A stretch of 64,000 nt of DNA. It comes from Earliella scabrosa (lineage: Eukaryota; Basidiomycota; Agaricomycetes; Polyporales; Polyporaceae). Below, piece after piece: positions 44,593-55,062 of the stretch. Under the pieces are notes generated by a model. The model made no database searches, was not told where the DNA came from, and saw only the letters and a list, made by a program, of their open reading frames with translations. The translations under genes were made by a program, and so were the position numbers. The stretch spans positions 2,232,001 through 2,296,000 of the forward strand of contig JABYQQ010000005.1 in the NCBI GenBank assembly GCA_022605405.1. Reading direction: 5' to 3'. How positions within the stretch are numbered: the stretch's first letter is position 1; every line of letters begins with the position of its first letter.

Positions 44593-47500
44593 TGCTTCCC
44601 AAAGTCCTACAGCCATCAACAGCATGTCCAACGATACCTCCTCCTCCAACACCTCCAAGTATACCCTCCCGAAGCTGGCCAGCGACGGGTCGAACTGGGT
44701 GACCTACCGCGACAGGATGGTCACGATCCTGGCAGCCAAGGCCCTCATGCCGCACATCCGAGGCCACGCACGTCAGCCACCTCAGCCACCCCCTTATCCG
44801 CGACAGCTTCCGTACGTCCCCCCGACGACAGGCGCCGCAGGAACGGCCCAGACAGGCAATACCACGCCCACGGGTCAAGGCACGACCACCGCGACCACCG
44901 GAAACACACCGGCTCCGCCGACGGACCAGTACAGCGGCATGACCGATGACGAGTACGAGAAGCTCGTCGATCGAATGGAAGCCAAGTACCTGTCCTGGGA
45001 GATCAAGGAAGCGGAGACCCGCGCGCTGGTATACGAAACCCTCTCGGAGGAGGTATTCATGACCGTGAAGAACACGGCGTCGGCAAAACTGCTGTGGGAA
45101 GCGATCGTAACGAAGTACGAGGACAAGTCCATCATGTACGCGAACGCCATCCGCACGCGCCTCCAGAACACGCGCTGCGCGGAAGGCGGCGACATGCATG
45201 TCCACCTCGCCTCGCTGCTCAGCGAGCGCGAGAACCTCGCAGCGCTCGGAACTCAAATCACCGAGGCAGACTTCGGAGCCATAGTCACCAGTAGCGTGCC
45301 CGAGTCCTACTACGGACGGATCCAGTCGCTCACGGACATGGCGCGCCTGTCAAACACTCCCATCCCCGTCAACGTACTCGTGCTCACGCTGCTCGAGGAA
45401 TACGACAGACGCGCGATGTCAGCGCAAGGCACAGAGGCCGCGCTTGCCGCGCGCGAGCGGGAGACAGGCTGCTTCAACTGCGGTCGAAAGAACCACATCA
45501 AGGCCGACTGTTGGCGGCCAGGAGGAGGAGCGTACGGCAAAGGACCGAGACAACAGGGCGGTAATACGAACAAACCCCCCGCGACTGCGAACGCTGCGAC
45601 GGAGAAGCCGCGCGAGGAGCACGCGTTCATCGCGCTCAACAACACAACCGTGTTTGCGCTCTCCGCGCCGCCGCAGCACTACGTCGAGGTCTACGATAGC
45701 GGAGCGACGCGGCATATCTCCCCGTACCGCGAGCGTTTCGAGAGCTACAAGGAGCTCAATCCGCCGCGCCCCATCACCGCTGCCAACGGCGAAAAGTTCA
45801 TGGCGATCGGCGAGGGCGAAATGCGCGTGGAGATCCCGAACGGTAGCTCCAGCACCGTCGTGAGACTCCGCAACGTGCTCCACGCCCCGGGAATCGCATT
45901 CGCGCTCGTGTCCATCCGAAGGGCAGACGAAGCCGGATACTCTACCCTCTTTGAGAAGGGAACTTGCAACATCCTTAGACGGGATTCGGGGGAGACGATC
46001 GGACGGATCGCGGAGACACACGGCTTGTATCAGGTCGTCACCCCGAATGTCGAGGCACTCGTCGCGCTTGCCGCGAGCGGCGACGAAGTAGCCAAATCAG
46101 TACTTTTGAACCTCGAATTTCACCGCGTCATGGGCCACATCTCCCTGACGACTTCGCGCGACATGGTCGAGAAAGGGCGCGTGTCCGGAGTGCGGCTTTC
46201 GGACAAATGTACTGACACGCAGTGTCCGATCTGCATCCAAGCGAAAGTCCCGCGCGCGCCCATCCCGAAGACCGCGGAACGCACGAGCGCGACCGAGTAC
46301 GGACGTCCGACGAAGTACGGCGACCGCGTCGATGCAGACAGCTGGGAACCCGGTTGGCTGTCCCTTGGAGGCAATCACCACGCTTCACTCTTCACGGACT
46401 ATGCCACGCGCTGGAGACACGGATTCGTCCACAAGCGCAAAAACGGGACAGAGCCCGCGTACAAGGAGCTCGAGGCTGAGGCACTCACGCAATATGGCAC
46501 CCAAATCAAGTGGCTCCACTCGGACGGCGGAGGCGAATTTATCGCACTCCGCGACCACCTCAAGGAGCGCGGCACTCGCTTCACCACCTCCGTCAAGAAC
46601 ACGCCCGAGCAGAACGGCGTGTCCGAGCGCGGGAACCGCACCCTCGGTAACAAGGTCCGCGCGATCCTCATCGACTCCGGCCTTCCCAAGAGTCTTTGGT
46701 CGTATGCATGGCTTCACGCCATCTGGCTCGCGAACCGCACGAGCACCACCGCGCTTGGAGGGAAAACCCCGTATGAAGCTCGATTCGGATCGCCACCCGA
46801 CCTGTCAGGAGTGCGCGCGTGGGGCACGCGCGTGTGGGTCCGTCTCGAGAAGGACAAGCGAGGGAAGCTCGATCCTAAGGCGCGCGCGGGTCATTTCATT
46901 GGCTTCAGCGCGCAACACAAGGATGCTATCTACGTCTACTGGCCAGACCGCCGGTGTGTAACGACCGAGCGGACTTTCGTCTACGAGGACCCTTCCCCTA
47001 CCGCGGACATCCCGAGCGAGGGGGCGAGCGCGCCCGAGCTGGATCGTGCGCCCGAGCTGGATGGCGAGAGCGCTGACAAGCCCGAGGTCGCCGAACCGAA
47101 CAGTCCGCGCACTCCCAGTCCCGAACTCAACGCCCGCGATGTCCACGCATCCGAGGAGAACACTCTACCTCGCGACAACGCGCCCGATTCCGACGGGGAA
47201 ATAGTGGAGCAGGCTCCCACGGAAGAGCCAGCTGGACGCGGGCTCCGAACCCACAAGCCGTCGGCGCTCGTGCGCGCCATCCAGAGCGGACAGGGCACGA
47301 TCGACGGCCGGACAGTCGGAAAGCTCCCGCGAGGCGTCGCGTCAGGAGACATCATGGGGGCGGTTGCAGCGCTGGAGATGCGCGCAGAGGACGAGCGACG
47401 GGCGGAGGCGAGCGAGACGAAAGAGGCAGAGAAGAGCTGGGGAGCGGAGGACACGCGCGCGCTGGCGCTGGAAGCAGGCGAGGAGCCGCTGACACTCAAC

Positions 47501-49048
47501 CAGGCCAAGAAGTCGCCAGACTGGCCACACTGGGAGGAAGCGATCAAGACTGAACTGGAGAACCTGAAAGCGCACGACACATACGAGCTCGTGGAGAAGC
47601 CAGCCGGCGCGAATGTCATAGGCTCCAAGTTCGTCTTTCGCATCAAGCGCGACGCGGAGGGCAAGGTTACCAAGTACAAGGCGCGACTGGTTGCTCAAGG
47701 GTTCACCCAAATACCCGGTGTGGACTTCAACGACACCTTCGCCCCAGTCGCAAAGCTGAGCTCGATTCGAACCATCCTCGCTATCGCTGCGCGAAACGAC
47801 TGGGAAGTCATTCAAATGGACGTCAAGAGCGCCTATCTCAACGGGGAGCTCGAGGAGACAATCTACATGCAACAACCGCCCGGCTCAGCCGCGCCCGGTC
47901 AGGAACACCTCGTATGCCGCCTGAAGAAGACACTCTATGGACTCAAACAGGCAGGGCGCGGGTGGTACAAAACATACTGCCACGCGATGAAGATGCTCGA
48001 AATGACGCGAAGCGAGTCCGACCACGCTGTATTCCACCGGCACAACGGATGCACCTCCATGTCTATCGTGGGTACGTCTGTAGACGATCTCACGATAACC
48101 GGAACTCCGGACTACATCGGAGACTTCCGCTCGGGAATCAAGAAGCACTTCGATATGACAGATATCGGAGAGCTTGGGTGGGTACTGGGAATCGAAGTCG
48201 TGCGCGACCGCGAGCGCGGAACCTTGCGCATCGCGCAGCGCTCGCACATCGACACGGTCCTGAAGCGGCTCAATCTCGAGGACGCGAAGCCCGTTTCAAC
48301 CCCGCTCGATCCCGGCGCGAAGCTCGACAGGACGCAGTGCCTGACTACGCTAGAGGAAACCGCGGAGATGAGAGCCATCCCGTATCGTGAGGGCGTGGGG
48401 TCCCTCATGTACCTCGCGCAAGGCACGCGACCCGATATTGCGTTCGCGGTGCACCGGCTCTCGCAATTCATGAGCAACCCTGGGCGCGCGCACTGGGAAG
48501 CGTTGAAGCGGGTAGCTCGGTACCTCAAGGGGACGCGCGAGCTTTGGCTCGTGTACGGAGAGAACCGCGATGGGCTGGTAGGACACTCGGACGCCGATTG
48601 GGGAACGTCGGACAGCACGCGCCATTCAGTCAGCGGATACGTCTTTACGATGGACGGCGGGGCGATTTCCTGGTCGGCTAAGAAGCAGAATGTCGTCGCG
48701 CTCTCCTCCACAGAAGCGGAATACATAGCGATCACGCACGCTACCAAAGAGGCGATATGGCTGCGCAACTTCCTCGCAGAGACCGTGAACCCGGAGATCA
48801 TCGACCATCCCGTGCGGCTCTACTCCGACAACCGTTCCGCGATCGAACTCGCGAAGAACAATACCTTCCACGCCCGCACCAAGCATATCGACATACGATA
48901 CCACTTCATTCGCGAGGCGCTCGAGAACGAGCAAATCATATTGGGGTATGAGCGCACGGAAGACATGCCCGCGGACGCGTTCACCAAGCCACTGGCACGC
49001 GCGCGACTCAACCACCTTCAGGCACTCTACGGACTACGCACGTTTTGA
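44585..49048 (+). CDS. Copia Gag-Pol polyprotein
   Basis: One uninterrupted frame of up to 1487 aa. The first ATG lies in the primer-binding site; a likelier start is the Met at 44624 (MSNDTSSSNTSKYTLPKL). Gag ends with a CX2CX4HX4C zinc knuckle (CFNCGRKNHIKADC, near 45468). The aspartic protease motif VYDSGATRHI is near 45690. The integrase HHCC region (HRVMGHIS ... CPICIQAK) is at 46120-46250, followed by catalytic-core blocks VDADSW, LHSDGGGEF and NGVSERGN. Reverse transcriptase spans about 47580-48200 (YKARLVAQGFTQ, MDVKSAYLNGEL, GTSVDDLTITG). RNase H follows (GHSDADWG, STEAEYIA, SDNRSAIELA, TKHIDIRYHFIRE). The active-site line reads SVDD where copia elements usually have YVDD or HVDD. 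No stop or frameshift is seen, so it is potentially autonomous. Confidence 0.96.
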   Translation: MSPASQSPTAINSMSNDTSSSNTSKYTLPKLASDGSNWVTYRDRMVTILAAKALMPHIRGHARQPPQPPPYPRQLPYVPPTTGAAGTAQTGNTTPTGQGTTTATTGNTPAPPTDQYSGMTDDEYEKLVDRMEAKYLSWEIKEAETRALVYETLSEEVFMTVKNTASAKLLWEAIVTKYEDKSIMYANAIRTRLQNTRCAEGGDMHVHLASLLSERENLAALGTQITEADFGAIVTSSVPESYYGRIQSLTDMARLSNTPIPVNVLVLTLLEEYDRRAMSAQGTEAALAARERETGCFNCGRKNHIKADCWRPGGGAYGKGPRQQGGNTNKPPATANAATEKPREEHAFIALNNTTVFALSAPPQHYVEVYDSGATRHISPYRERFESYKELNPPRPITAANGEKFMAIGEGEMRVEIPNGSSSTVVRLRNVLHAPGIAFALVSIRRADEAGYSTLFEKGTCNILRRDSGETIGRIAETHGLYQVVTPNVEALVALAASGDEVAKSVLLNLEFHRVMGHISLTTSRDMVEKGRVSGVRLSDKCTDTQCPICIQAKVPRAPIPKTAERTSATEYGRPTKYGDRVDADSWEPGWLSLGGNHHASLFTDYATRWRHGFVHKRKNGTEPAYKELEAEALTQYGTQIKWLHSDGGGEFIALRDHLKERGTRFTTSVKNTPEQNGVSERGNRTLGNKVRAILIDSGLPKSLWSYAWLHAIWLANRTSTTALGGKTPYEARFGSPPDLSGVRAWGTRVWVRLEKDKRGKLDPKARAGHFIGFSAQHKDAIYVYWPDRRCVTTERTFVYEDPSPTADIPSEGASAPELDRAPELDGESADKPEVAEPNSPRTPSPELNARDVHASEENTLPRDNAPDSDGEIVEQAPTEEPAGRGLRTHKPSALVRAIQSGQGTIDGRTVGKLPRGVASGDIMGAVAALEMRAEDERRAEASETKEAEKSWGAEDTRALALEAGEEPLTLNQAKKSPDWPHWEEAIKTELENLKAHDTYELVEKPAGANVIGSKFVFRIKRDAEGKVTKYKARLVAQGFTQIPGVDFNDTFAPVAKLSSIRTILAIAARNDWEVIQMDVKSAYLNGELEETIYMQQPPGSAAPGQEHLVCRLKKTLYGLKQAGRGWYKTYCHAMKMLEMTRSESDHAVFHRHNGCTSMSIVGTSVDDLTITGTPDYIGDFRSGIKKHFDMTDIGELGWVLGIEVVRDRERGTLRIAQRSHIDTVLKRLNLEDAKPVSTPLDPGAKLDRTQCLTTLEETAEMRAIPYREGVGSLMYLAQGTRPDIAFAVHRLSQFMSNPGRAHWEALKRVARYLKGTRELWLVYGENRDGLVGHSDADWGTSDSTRHSVSGYVFTMDGGAISWSAKKQNVVALSSTEAEYIAITHATKEAIWLRNFLAETVNPEIIDHPVRLYSDNRSAIELAKNNTFHARTKHIDIRYHFIREALENEQIILGYERTEDMPADAFTKPLARARLNHLQALYGLRTF

Positions 49049-49055
49049 GGGGGCG
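49047..49055 (+). other. Polypurine tract region
   Basis: GAGGGGGCG between the Gag-Pol stop and the 3' LTR, the expected place for the plus-strand primer. The last two bases before the LTR are CG rather than purines only. Confidence 0.6.
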
Positions 49056-49504
49056 TGTTACAATTCTACGGTACGGTACTAGGAGTACACGAGAGCTGTC
49101 AAAACGCGCGAGTCTCGCGAGGACGCCTCGGGTAACGAGTTCAGTAGGACACCTTCCTTTTCGGGTAGTTTAAGCGCTCTCCACTTCGGCTCAAACACGG
49201 CTTACTTACGATCGTTTCATTTCACCACCACTTCCCCGTCCCTTACGCCACCACTTGGTACGAAGATATAGACGACGGCCAGTCATCGGTCACCTCCATC
49301 GTTCTTGCCCCGAACGCTGGAGGTGAGTATTCCCGCGTACACGCATCTTTAGTCTAGTTCATGTACTGACAAGCTAAGCGCAGACTTATACCTGCGCTAT
49401 TCGCTTTAGGTTCGCTTTAATCCATCGTTCTTGCCCCGAACGCTGGAGACTTATACCTGCGCTATTCGCTTTAGCTCACAGCTGCAAACCTCATAACTTT
49501 ATCA
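49056..49504 (+). repeat. 3' LTR of the copia element
   Basis: 449 bp and identical by eye to the 5' LTR at a constant offset of 4924 nt. It includes the intron-like insert (49323-49383) and the fused second block (49421-49474). Confidence 0.96.
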
Positions 49505-49509
49505 GCCGC
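49505..49509. repeat. Target-site duplication, right copy (GCCGC)
   Basis: GCCGC directly follows the 3' LTR and matches 44127-44131. Confidence 0.92.
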
Positions 49510-50610
49510 TTCCGCTGCTACTGAAGAAATGTGTAGCACTCGACCTACCACACATTGGATGGGCAGACGTGTATCCACCTCGACACACTGACAGATTTCT
49601 GTATCCCTGGTCGGGCCGGATAGTAGAGCTGAGGTTGATCATCTCATTCAGTATCCTCCGAACCATCGTCCGCTTTATCTGGTCCTTACACAAACTACAA
49701 GACTTGTGTCTCGGATGGACTCAATCGGATCCAGGCCTCGACAATGGCTCAATCTCCTCCCCGATGGTGTGGCCCAGCGTCAAGACTAGCAGATGCGTGA
49801 GCCTACGATCTCTGGATTTTGAGGTGCGACATTAAGTCATATTATCGGCTTGAAGTGACACATACACACCCATCTCGTCTCGCAGGCTCAGCAATGCTCT
49901 CTTGTGTCCTGGCCAACACACATGTTTGGCTGTTCTGTCACGAGTCTGACGCTTAATGTGAGCGACGGGGTGTCAGGTATGTTGTCCTCTGCTGTTCATA
50001 CCACCAATCTGTCTCTCAATGGGACCGACTCGAAGACGGCACTTTGCAGTGCATACAAGCCTTCCACGGACTTGAACATCTACAGTTGCAGTGCCAGTTG
50101 GACAACCCACTCCTACCCTCCGACCCACAGATCAGTGCCGTACCATCCGGCACTCGCATCCATACGCTGTGGCATGCCGTCCTAAGCTGTGTGCAATCGG
50201 GCTCGGCCCTACAATTTGTCAAGGTTGTCATGTGCCACTCTCATGCCATGAACTTGAATAGCGAACCAACTTATGGAGTTGACCGCAACGGCCTCGTGGA
50301 CCTTCTACTTGGGGGCGAGATGGTGGCTATCCTGTCACGGTTCCCGCAACTGCGGCAGCTACACTTTGTCCTTGATGATAACGACACGAACTACAACTCT
50401 GAATGGTGGACAGCAGAGATGGTCTGCCGGCTCCCTGACAGCTGTCATGCTGCCATCTTTGTTGAAGTGTCTGTGCACTCAACAGGTACGCCAATATTAT
50501 GCGACAATTTCAATTGTTCACATGCAGCGCTTTTTAGGCTGGGCCTCCCACCTCTGGTGTACATTAGAGGAGATCAACATAGCCCGGAAACAAGCAGAGG
50601 ATGCAAATAG
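49510..50610 (+). pseudogene. F-box protein gene, 3' part
   Basis: It continues the frame broken at 44131: 334 nt before the element plus 314 nt here (49510-49823) give 216 whole codons. Further exons are 49886-49976, 50036-50485 and 50528-50610, for a pre-insertion protein of about 423 aa, usual for mushroom F-box proteins. Leucine-rich, LRR-like pieces are visible (VALDLPHIGWADVY, SLTLNVSDGVS, LQCIQAFHGLEHLQLQCQ, FPQLRQLHFVLDDND). No lesion other than the retrotransposon was found, so the gene was probably functional until recently. The fourth exon is the least certain. Confidence 0.75.
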
Positions 50611-52148
50611 ACAAGGGGAGAGACTGGCAAGAGGTACTGCCAGTGGCAATCACCGGGGGCACCTCAGACTCCGAGGACTCGGAGTGCCGGCTGCATGCAA
50701 GTCATCATGTCCCACTTACAACAGGCAGTGCTCAATCTCTGTTATTTTTAGACTACTTGAAACATGGTAACATGAAAGTCTACACCCGCCGCGGCCAAAC
50801 TAAATTACCTGGAATACCGACTCTGCGCCTTGCCAAGTGCCAAACATATCTGGGTTGTAGCAACACTGGCAAGATATATGAAGCAGGTGGCACAAGGTGA
50901 AACTCGAGTCTTATACCAAGACTCAAGCCTGTCAGCATATCTGTTACAACGGTTACAGCCTTTACAATCACAGTCACACACACTGCGTGAAGCCTGTACC
51001 TAGGTCAGACCGTCCGAGGCAATACTAGCCGGGTTCGACAGCCTAGTTCGTGGTGTAGTCGAGCTAGTACACGGTAGGCACGACGGATAGATTGGGTAGT
51101 CAAAGTAGTCGTGGGGTAGAACTAATAGGTCAGTTCGCGCGGCCTCGAAACGTAACTTTCTTGCCGCAACCGCGGCCGTGACGAGTGCCGTGTTGATGAA
51201 CGCGGCGGGCTGGGACGAGGCGGGCATTCTGGTAGAGTGGGCAGGGAGCAAGAGAGATGGAAGGTGAGATCGCCATGGGCACGCATCGATGGCGGCTTCA
51301 TGGGGCGACTATGGAGTGGAGCTATACTTAGGCTGTCGATTAGTCTGCTTTCAAATCCGGGCTCGAACCGTGAGGGTCGCAATCTGAGTTTGTCAGCATC
51401 ATTTTGATCTCCGACACCGCGTCAAGATCTATACACCACGACGCGTCGCGGGCGCCTTCTGCATCTGTCCTCTTCCGCCAGTCTACGCTATGCCTGCATA
51501 ATGGTATACACTTCTAGTGCTACAGCTGCACCCCCATCGTTTGTCTCCTATCCATTGTAAATCAATTAAAGACAAGTTCGACTACAAGAGAGTGGGCGCA
51601 AGCAAACTTCTGGGCGTCGTACTGAGTCTGTCTCTTGAAGGATGGATATGGTTGATCCGACATTGCACCCTTGCAGCGTGGGTGGGTAGGGAATCGTGCA
51701 TGATGAGAAAAGGGAGGGGATTTAAGGCGTAGGGGTGGCGGCGAATGGGAGATAGGATGACGAGGGAGACATGTCCTACGAACCCGGGCTGGGCAACTCG
51801 TTCTCCACATTTTCATGCCTACACTTGCCGGATGAGGTTTGGGAGGTTTCTATGGAGTTCGGTGAGAAGTGTTATGCCGAGCGTATAGGAGGGGAGACAA
51901 GGTCCCTAGTGCCAGTGTTGTGAGGCTGAGTGGTATCCGGACTCGAGCGCACCTCGCTGCTTGTTGTTGGACAAAACAGAGTCGTGTGTTGCTAAATTTG
52001 GGAGTGAAACAGAATCCTGAGGAGAGACTGAGGTGTATGCTGAAGCAGACGCTTGGAACAGTGCTGAGGCCCAAGAGAATCATTAACGAAGGTATTGCAC
52101 CAGAAGTGCGAGGTTGGAGAACGCGTGAAGTTCACTGGCGCTTGAGTG
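50611..52148. other. Intergenic, no supported gene
   Basis: Only weak frames. A minus-strand frame ending at 51000 contains ASSQPAAFINTALVTAAVAA, possibly a relic exon, but no family is recognised. A short stem (GAGTCTT...AAGACTC) lies near 50905-50926. Confidence 0.35.
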
Positions 52149-52197
52149 CGTCCATATACGGCCGTCTCAAAAAGGCAGGTCGCTCCTTATATGGACG
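52149..52197. repeat. Hairpin with 10-bp arms
   Basis: CGTCCATATA at 52149-52158 is mirrored by TATATGGACG at 52188-52197, with a 29-nt loop. Confidence 0.7.
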
Positions 52198-52699
52198 GTC
52201 GGATCAGCCGGCGAGTTCGAACCCCGCTGATTCGGAGGCACACGCCAAAGGGTCGCGTTTGAAAGCAGACGTTGAAGGACCGTCCATCCCCCCCTCAGTA
52301 GGTCCCATCGTCTGCCTAGGGGAGACAAGCTGTCGATCTGAGTGCAGTGCAAGGCTGTATGCGGTCACATGATGCGCAGCCATCCCGCCGACGCGCACAG
52401 ACTTAGCGCCGAATGATAAGTCGAGGTAGCGCCGGCAAGCGGCATCGCCCACTACCGACTGGTTCACGATGGAATGTGGGTAATCGGGGTAGAAGGAGTA
52501 CTTTGCTGCAAGTACCGTGTGCTATGGGTCGGAAACATCTGTAGGGCGCGCATCAGTCGGACTAAAGTCCTCCTTCAACGCGCCCAGTTTTTTTGGGAAG
52601 AGGGAGGACTGGGAGAAGGAGAGTCGAGAGTCGAGACCGTGAGAGACCACCACGTGGATTTGCACGTGATCTTGTAACGTTTTGCGGAGTCGATCACTT
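52198..52699. other. Intergenic, no feature seen
   Basis: Short frames without known motifs; no repeat was recognised. Confidence 0.35.
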
Positions 52700-52899
52700 A
52701 TACACGACGGGCATACCAGAATTTTGTACGGGAGAAAAGGCGGTCAAAAAGAGCCACACAAGGCATGCTTGGCGCTCCAGGAAACCTGTTCTGACCCTTT
52801 TCAACGCCTTTTCGCCAACACGTGACGTAGCATGCCTTGTCCAACTCTTTTTGACCGCCTTTTCTCCAGTCAAAAATACCGGTTTGCCCGCCGTGATAG
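52700..52899. mobile_element. MITE-like foldback element, about 200 bp
   Basis: Both ends carry long inverted repeats of about 70 bp, roughly 80 percent alike by eye. The left arm contains ACGGGCATACC, then GGAGAAAAGGCGGTCAAAAA, then ACAAGGCATGC. The right arm holds the reverse complements (GCATGCCTTGT at 52831-52841, TTTTTGACCGCCTTTTCTCC near 52848-52867, CCGGTTTGCCCGCCG). There is no coding capacity of its own; frames across it are symmetrical products of the repeat. No clear target duplication was found, so family assignment is open. Confidence 0.75.
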
Positions 52900-53163
52900 A
52901 GACCCACTACCTCTGTCGGTAGTGGGGAATGTTGCGCTAGGTCGAGCCTATCAAGGACTCGGAAGGGCCATCTGCAGGCTGGGATGATAATTAGCCAGGC
53001 AGTGGCAGACTCAGAATGGCAGCCTTGTGTATGCCTTCAAGTTTCTCTCGGTAGTCCTATTGCTCAGCTGTTGCTTGTACAAAGTAGTTGTAGTGGATCC
53101 GTATAAGCACGCCCAACCAAGTTTGGATAGAGCGGATTATGTACATCTATCCCTAGTCTCGTA
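52900..53163. other. Intergenic, no supported gene
   Basis: A frame starting at 53027 (MYAFKFLSVVLLLSCCLYK) looks like a signal peptide but soon runs into the next palindrome and has no other support. Confidence 0.3.
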
Positions 53164-53202
53164 CCAAGACCCTCCGCGCGGCGCTAGCGCGGAGGGTCTT
53201 GG
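53164..53202. repeat. Perfect 16-bp-arm palindrome
   Basis: CCAAGACCCTCCGCGC is followed after 7 nt (GGCGCTA) by its exact reverse complement, GCGCGGAGGGTCTTGG. It is a very stable GC-rich hairpin. Confidence 0.9.
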
Positions 53203-53413
53203 ATCAAAGTCCCGGGTTAATAGGGACCATGGGGGGTGGCCCAATGAATAGAAACTACTTACTGTCGGTAAGAATCAAAGGCTTATCGAGTTCTTACTCC
53301 TGCACCGCTTTGCGGGCATCAGGCGCTCGCATCCCTTACACCTGCATATTACTTATGGCCCTACTTCGAACTGACAACAGCAGACACAAGTCTCGCAGGC
53401 CCCCAGAATCCAG

Positions 53414-53575
53414 ATGACAGAAAGTGAATCGCACGAGTCGACTGCGAATGGCCCTGAGACCATCCGTTTCAGAAAGTTCTACGGCCAGGAGGACCCCTGT
53501 AGTCTTTACGCTCTACCGTTCAACCCGGGCCGCTGTCGGCAGATGGCTGTTTGGCCTGTGAAGTGGGGTCGATAG
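53414..53575 (+). other. Small open frame of unknown status (53 codons)
   Basis: ATG to TAG frame with a protein-like composition (ETIRFRKFYGQEDPCSLYAL). No homologue is known to me and no splice context was found. It sits between hairpin elements, so it may be a relic of a mobile element or chance. Confidence 0.2.
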
Positions 53576-53763
53576 TACTAGTGTACTCAAGCAGACGTTA
53601 CACTACGAATACAACGGATTGACTTCAATGAGTGCGGAAGCCGTGTTTATCTTATGCATAAGGGTGGAGAAGGGTCTATTTGTTATCGGATAAGCAAGGC
53701 ACGCTAATCGGATCATTATGATCAAGCCACCCGTGATGCTCCTACAAAACCCCGGATATTGAT

Positions 53764-53799
53764 ACAAACCCCTCTCACGTTCTCGTGCGAGGGGTTTGT
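53764..53799. repeat. Hairpin with 11-bp outer arms and inner CACG/CGTG stem
   Basis: ACAAACCCCTC...GAGGGGTTTGT with an inner CACG-TTCT-CGTG stem-loop, 36 nt in all. Confidence 0.85.
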
Positions 53800-53824
53800 G
53801 ACGAACCTACATCTATCCCCTAAG

Positions 53825-53991
53825 ACATCATCAGTACTTAGTTCCCCGAAAGCATTACGGAGCTTATTTCGCCTGAATAAGCTCCGTAAGCGCGGGTAAG
53901 ACCATAAGCTCCGGCATTTTGCCGGGCTTACTGATGAAATAAGCTCCGATAAGCTCGGTAATGCTTTCAGGGAACTACTTACTGATGATGT
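53825..53991. mobile_element. MITE-like foldback element, about 167 bp
   Basis: The left end (ACATCATCAGTA..TAGTTCCC, GAAAGCATTAC) is mirrored at the right end (GTAATGCTTTC, GGGAACTA..TACTGATGATGT). Inner palindromes such as TTACGGAGCTTAT/ATAAGCTCCGTAA make nearly the whole element self-complementary. No coding capacity. Confidence 0.8.
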
Positions 53992-55062
53992 GCATTGTAC
54001 CACACAAGGGTACCACCAGGGCCAGCCTTGCACAGTGCATGTGCAAGGCTCTTGACCAAATTTGGAGGCTCCTTCATTAGCTACTTGATCTTGTGTTTGG
54101 TGACTATCTGTCCGGTCTTGGAGTTGCTGCACTTCATACCTATAAGTTTGGGAGAAGAGAATTCGCGGACCGCCCCCACTTGTACTGCTGCCAGCCTGCG
54201 GGAGAACATCCAACACATCACAAGCTTGATATTTTCCATGTGTGACCTACATCCGGCGCTGTACACATGAGCGCACTTGCGCCCTTAGTAGAACTAGACG
54301 TGTCTCTTCGACTTGTTCCAGTTGCGCGGCGCAACCTGGCGCAACGGGACATCGGGCAGGACAAGTCGGGCGGGGCGCGCCGGCTGCTGAATGTGGCTGA
54401 TAATGTTTGGCATTGTTGACATAAGCGCTGAATTGGATGGAATTGGCTTCAATTATGGGTGGGGGCCGGCAATGGCTATGGCCTCCGTGGATTGCTTAGT
54501 AATCAGGCGCCCGTTCAAGAACATGGTACAGATCGATTCAGACGCCGGTTCAGGCGCTTGCGCACTCTCCCCTTCGTACCATAGATCTCAGTACGCAGAC
54601 GATTTTGTATCACCATAGCGGGCTCGCGTGTGTGACTAGCATCCAGAACGCAAGCAGTGCAATTGAATTTGTGGTACTTCTGGTTGAACTCGGACCAAAT
54701 CATAAGGTATTGCCTCAGGCAAGCTTGAAACCGCAGGTCAGAGTGTCCGATTATGAAGATTACTGGGGGATATGCAGCCAGAAACATCCCAGGTCATACA
54801 TCTAGTGTTGAGAATGCCTTCGCGAGCACTCGCGTTGCTGATCTACTCCTGTGAGGCTCAGACTCTGGTCGCGTCTGGTAGCATCCCGTCGCGCGCGTGG
54901 GAGAACACGGTACACGTGACCCGTGTAAACAGCTCGTCGCGCCTTCGCGCAACTGCGCGCCGGCGTTCGCGAGGGGGCTCAGGTGTGCGCGAAGTGTATG
55001 GCCTCCCTCACTTGGAATTTCGCCTCGCAACAAATTGCGCTCACAATTTGAAGCAAGAATGA
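53992..55062. other. Intergenic, no supported gene
   Basis: Only short frames without recognisable motifs on either strand. Confidence 0.35.

Larger units (their letters stand above)
44132..49504 (+). mobile_element. Ty1/copia-type LTR retrotransposon, complete
   Basis: The element is 5373 bp: two 449-bp LTRs (TG...CA ends), a primer-binding site directly after the left LTR, one long Gag-Pol frame with integrase before reverse transcriptase (copia order), a purine tract before the right LTR, and a GCCGC target duplication. The two LTRs are identical by eye and the coding frame is unbroken, so the insertion should be recent. It lies in the same sense as the F-box gene it interrupts. Confidence 0.97.

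Noticed and set aside
51000..51251. Minus-strand frame containing ASSQPAAFINTALVTAAVAA
   Set aside because: Reads like one exon but lacks partners and homologues; perhaps a relic.
51355..51385. tRNA-like T-arm (GGTTCGAGCCCGG on the minus strand)
   Set aside because: The flanking bases do not form the 5-bp T stem, and no acceptor or anticodon arm is found at the right distances.
52593..52922. Frames on both strands over the foldback element
   Set aside because: They are mirror products of the inverted repeat, not genes.
53027..53251. Frame starting like a signal peptide (MYAFKFLSVVLLLSCC)
   Set aside because: Runs straight through a perfect palindrome and has no further support.
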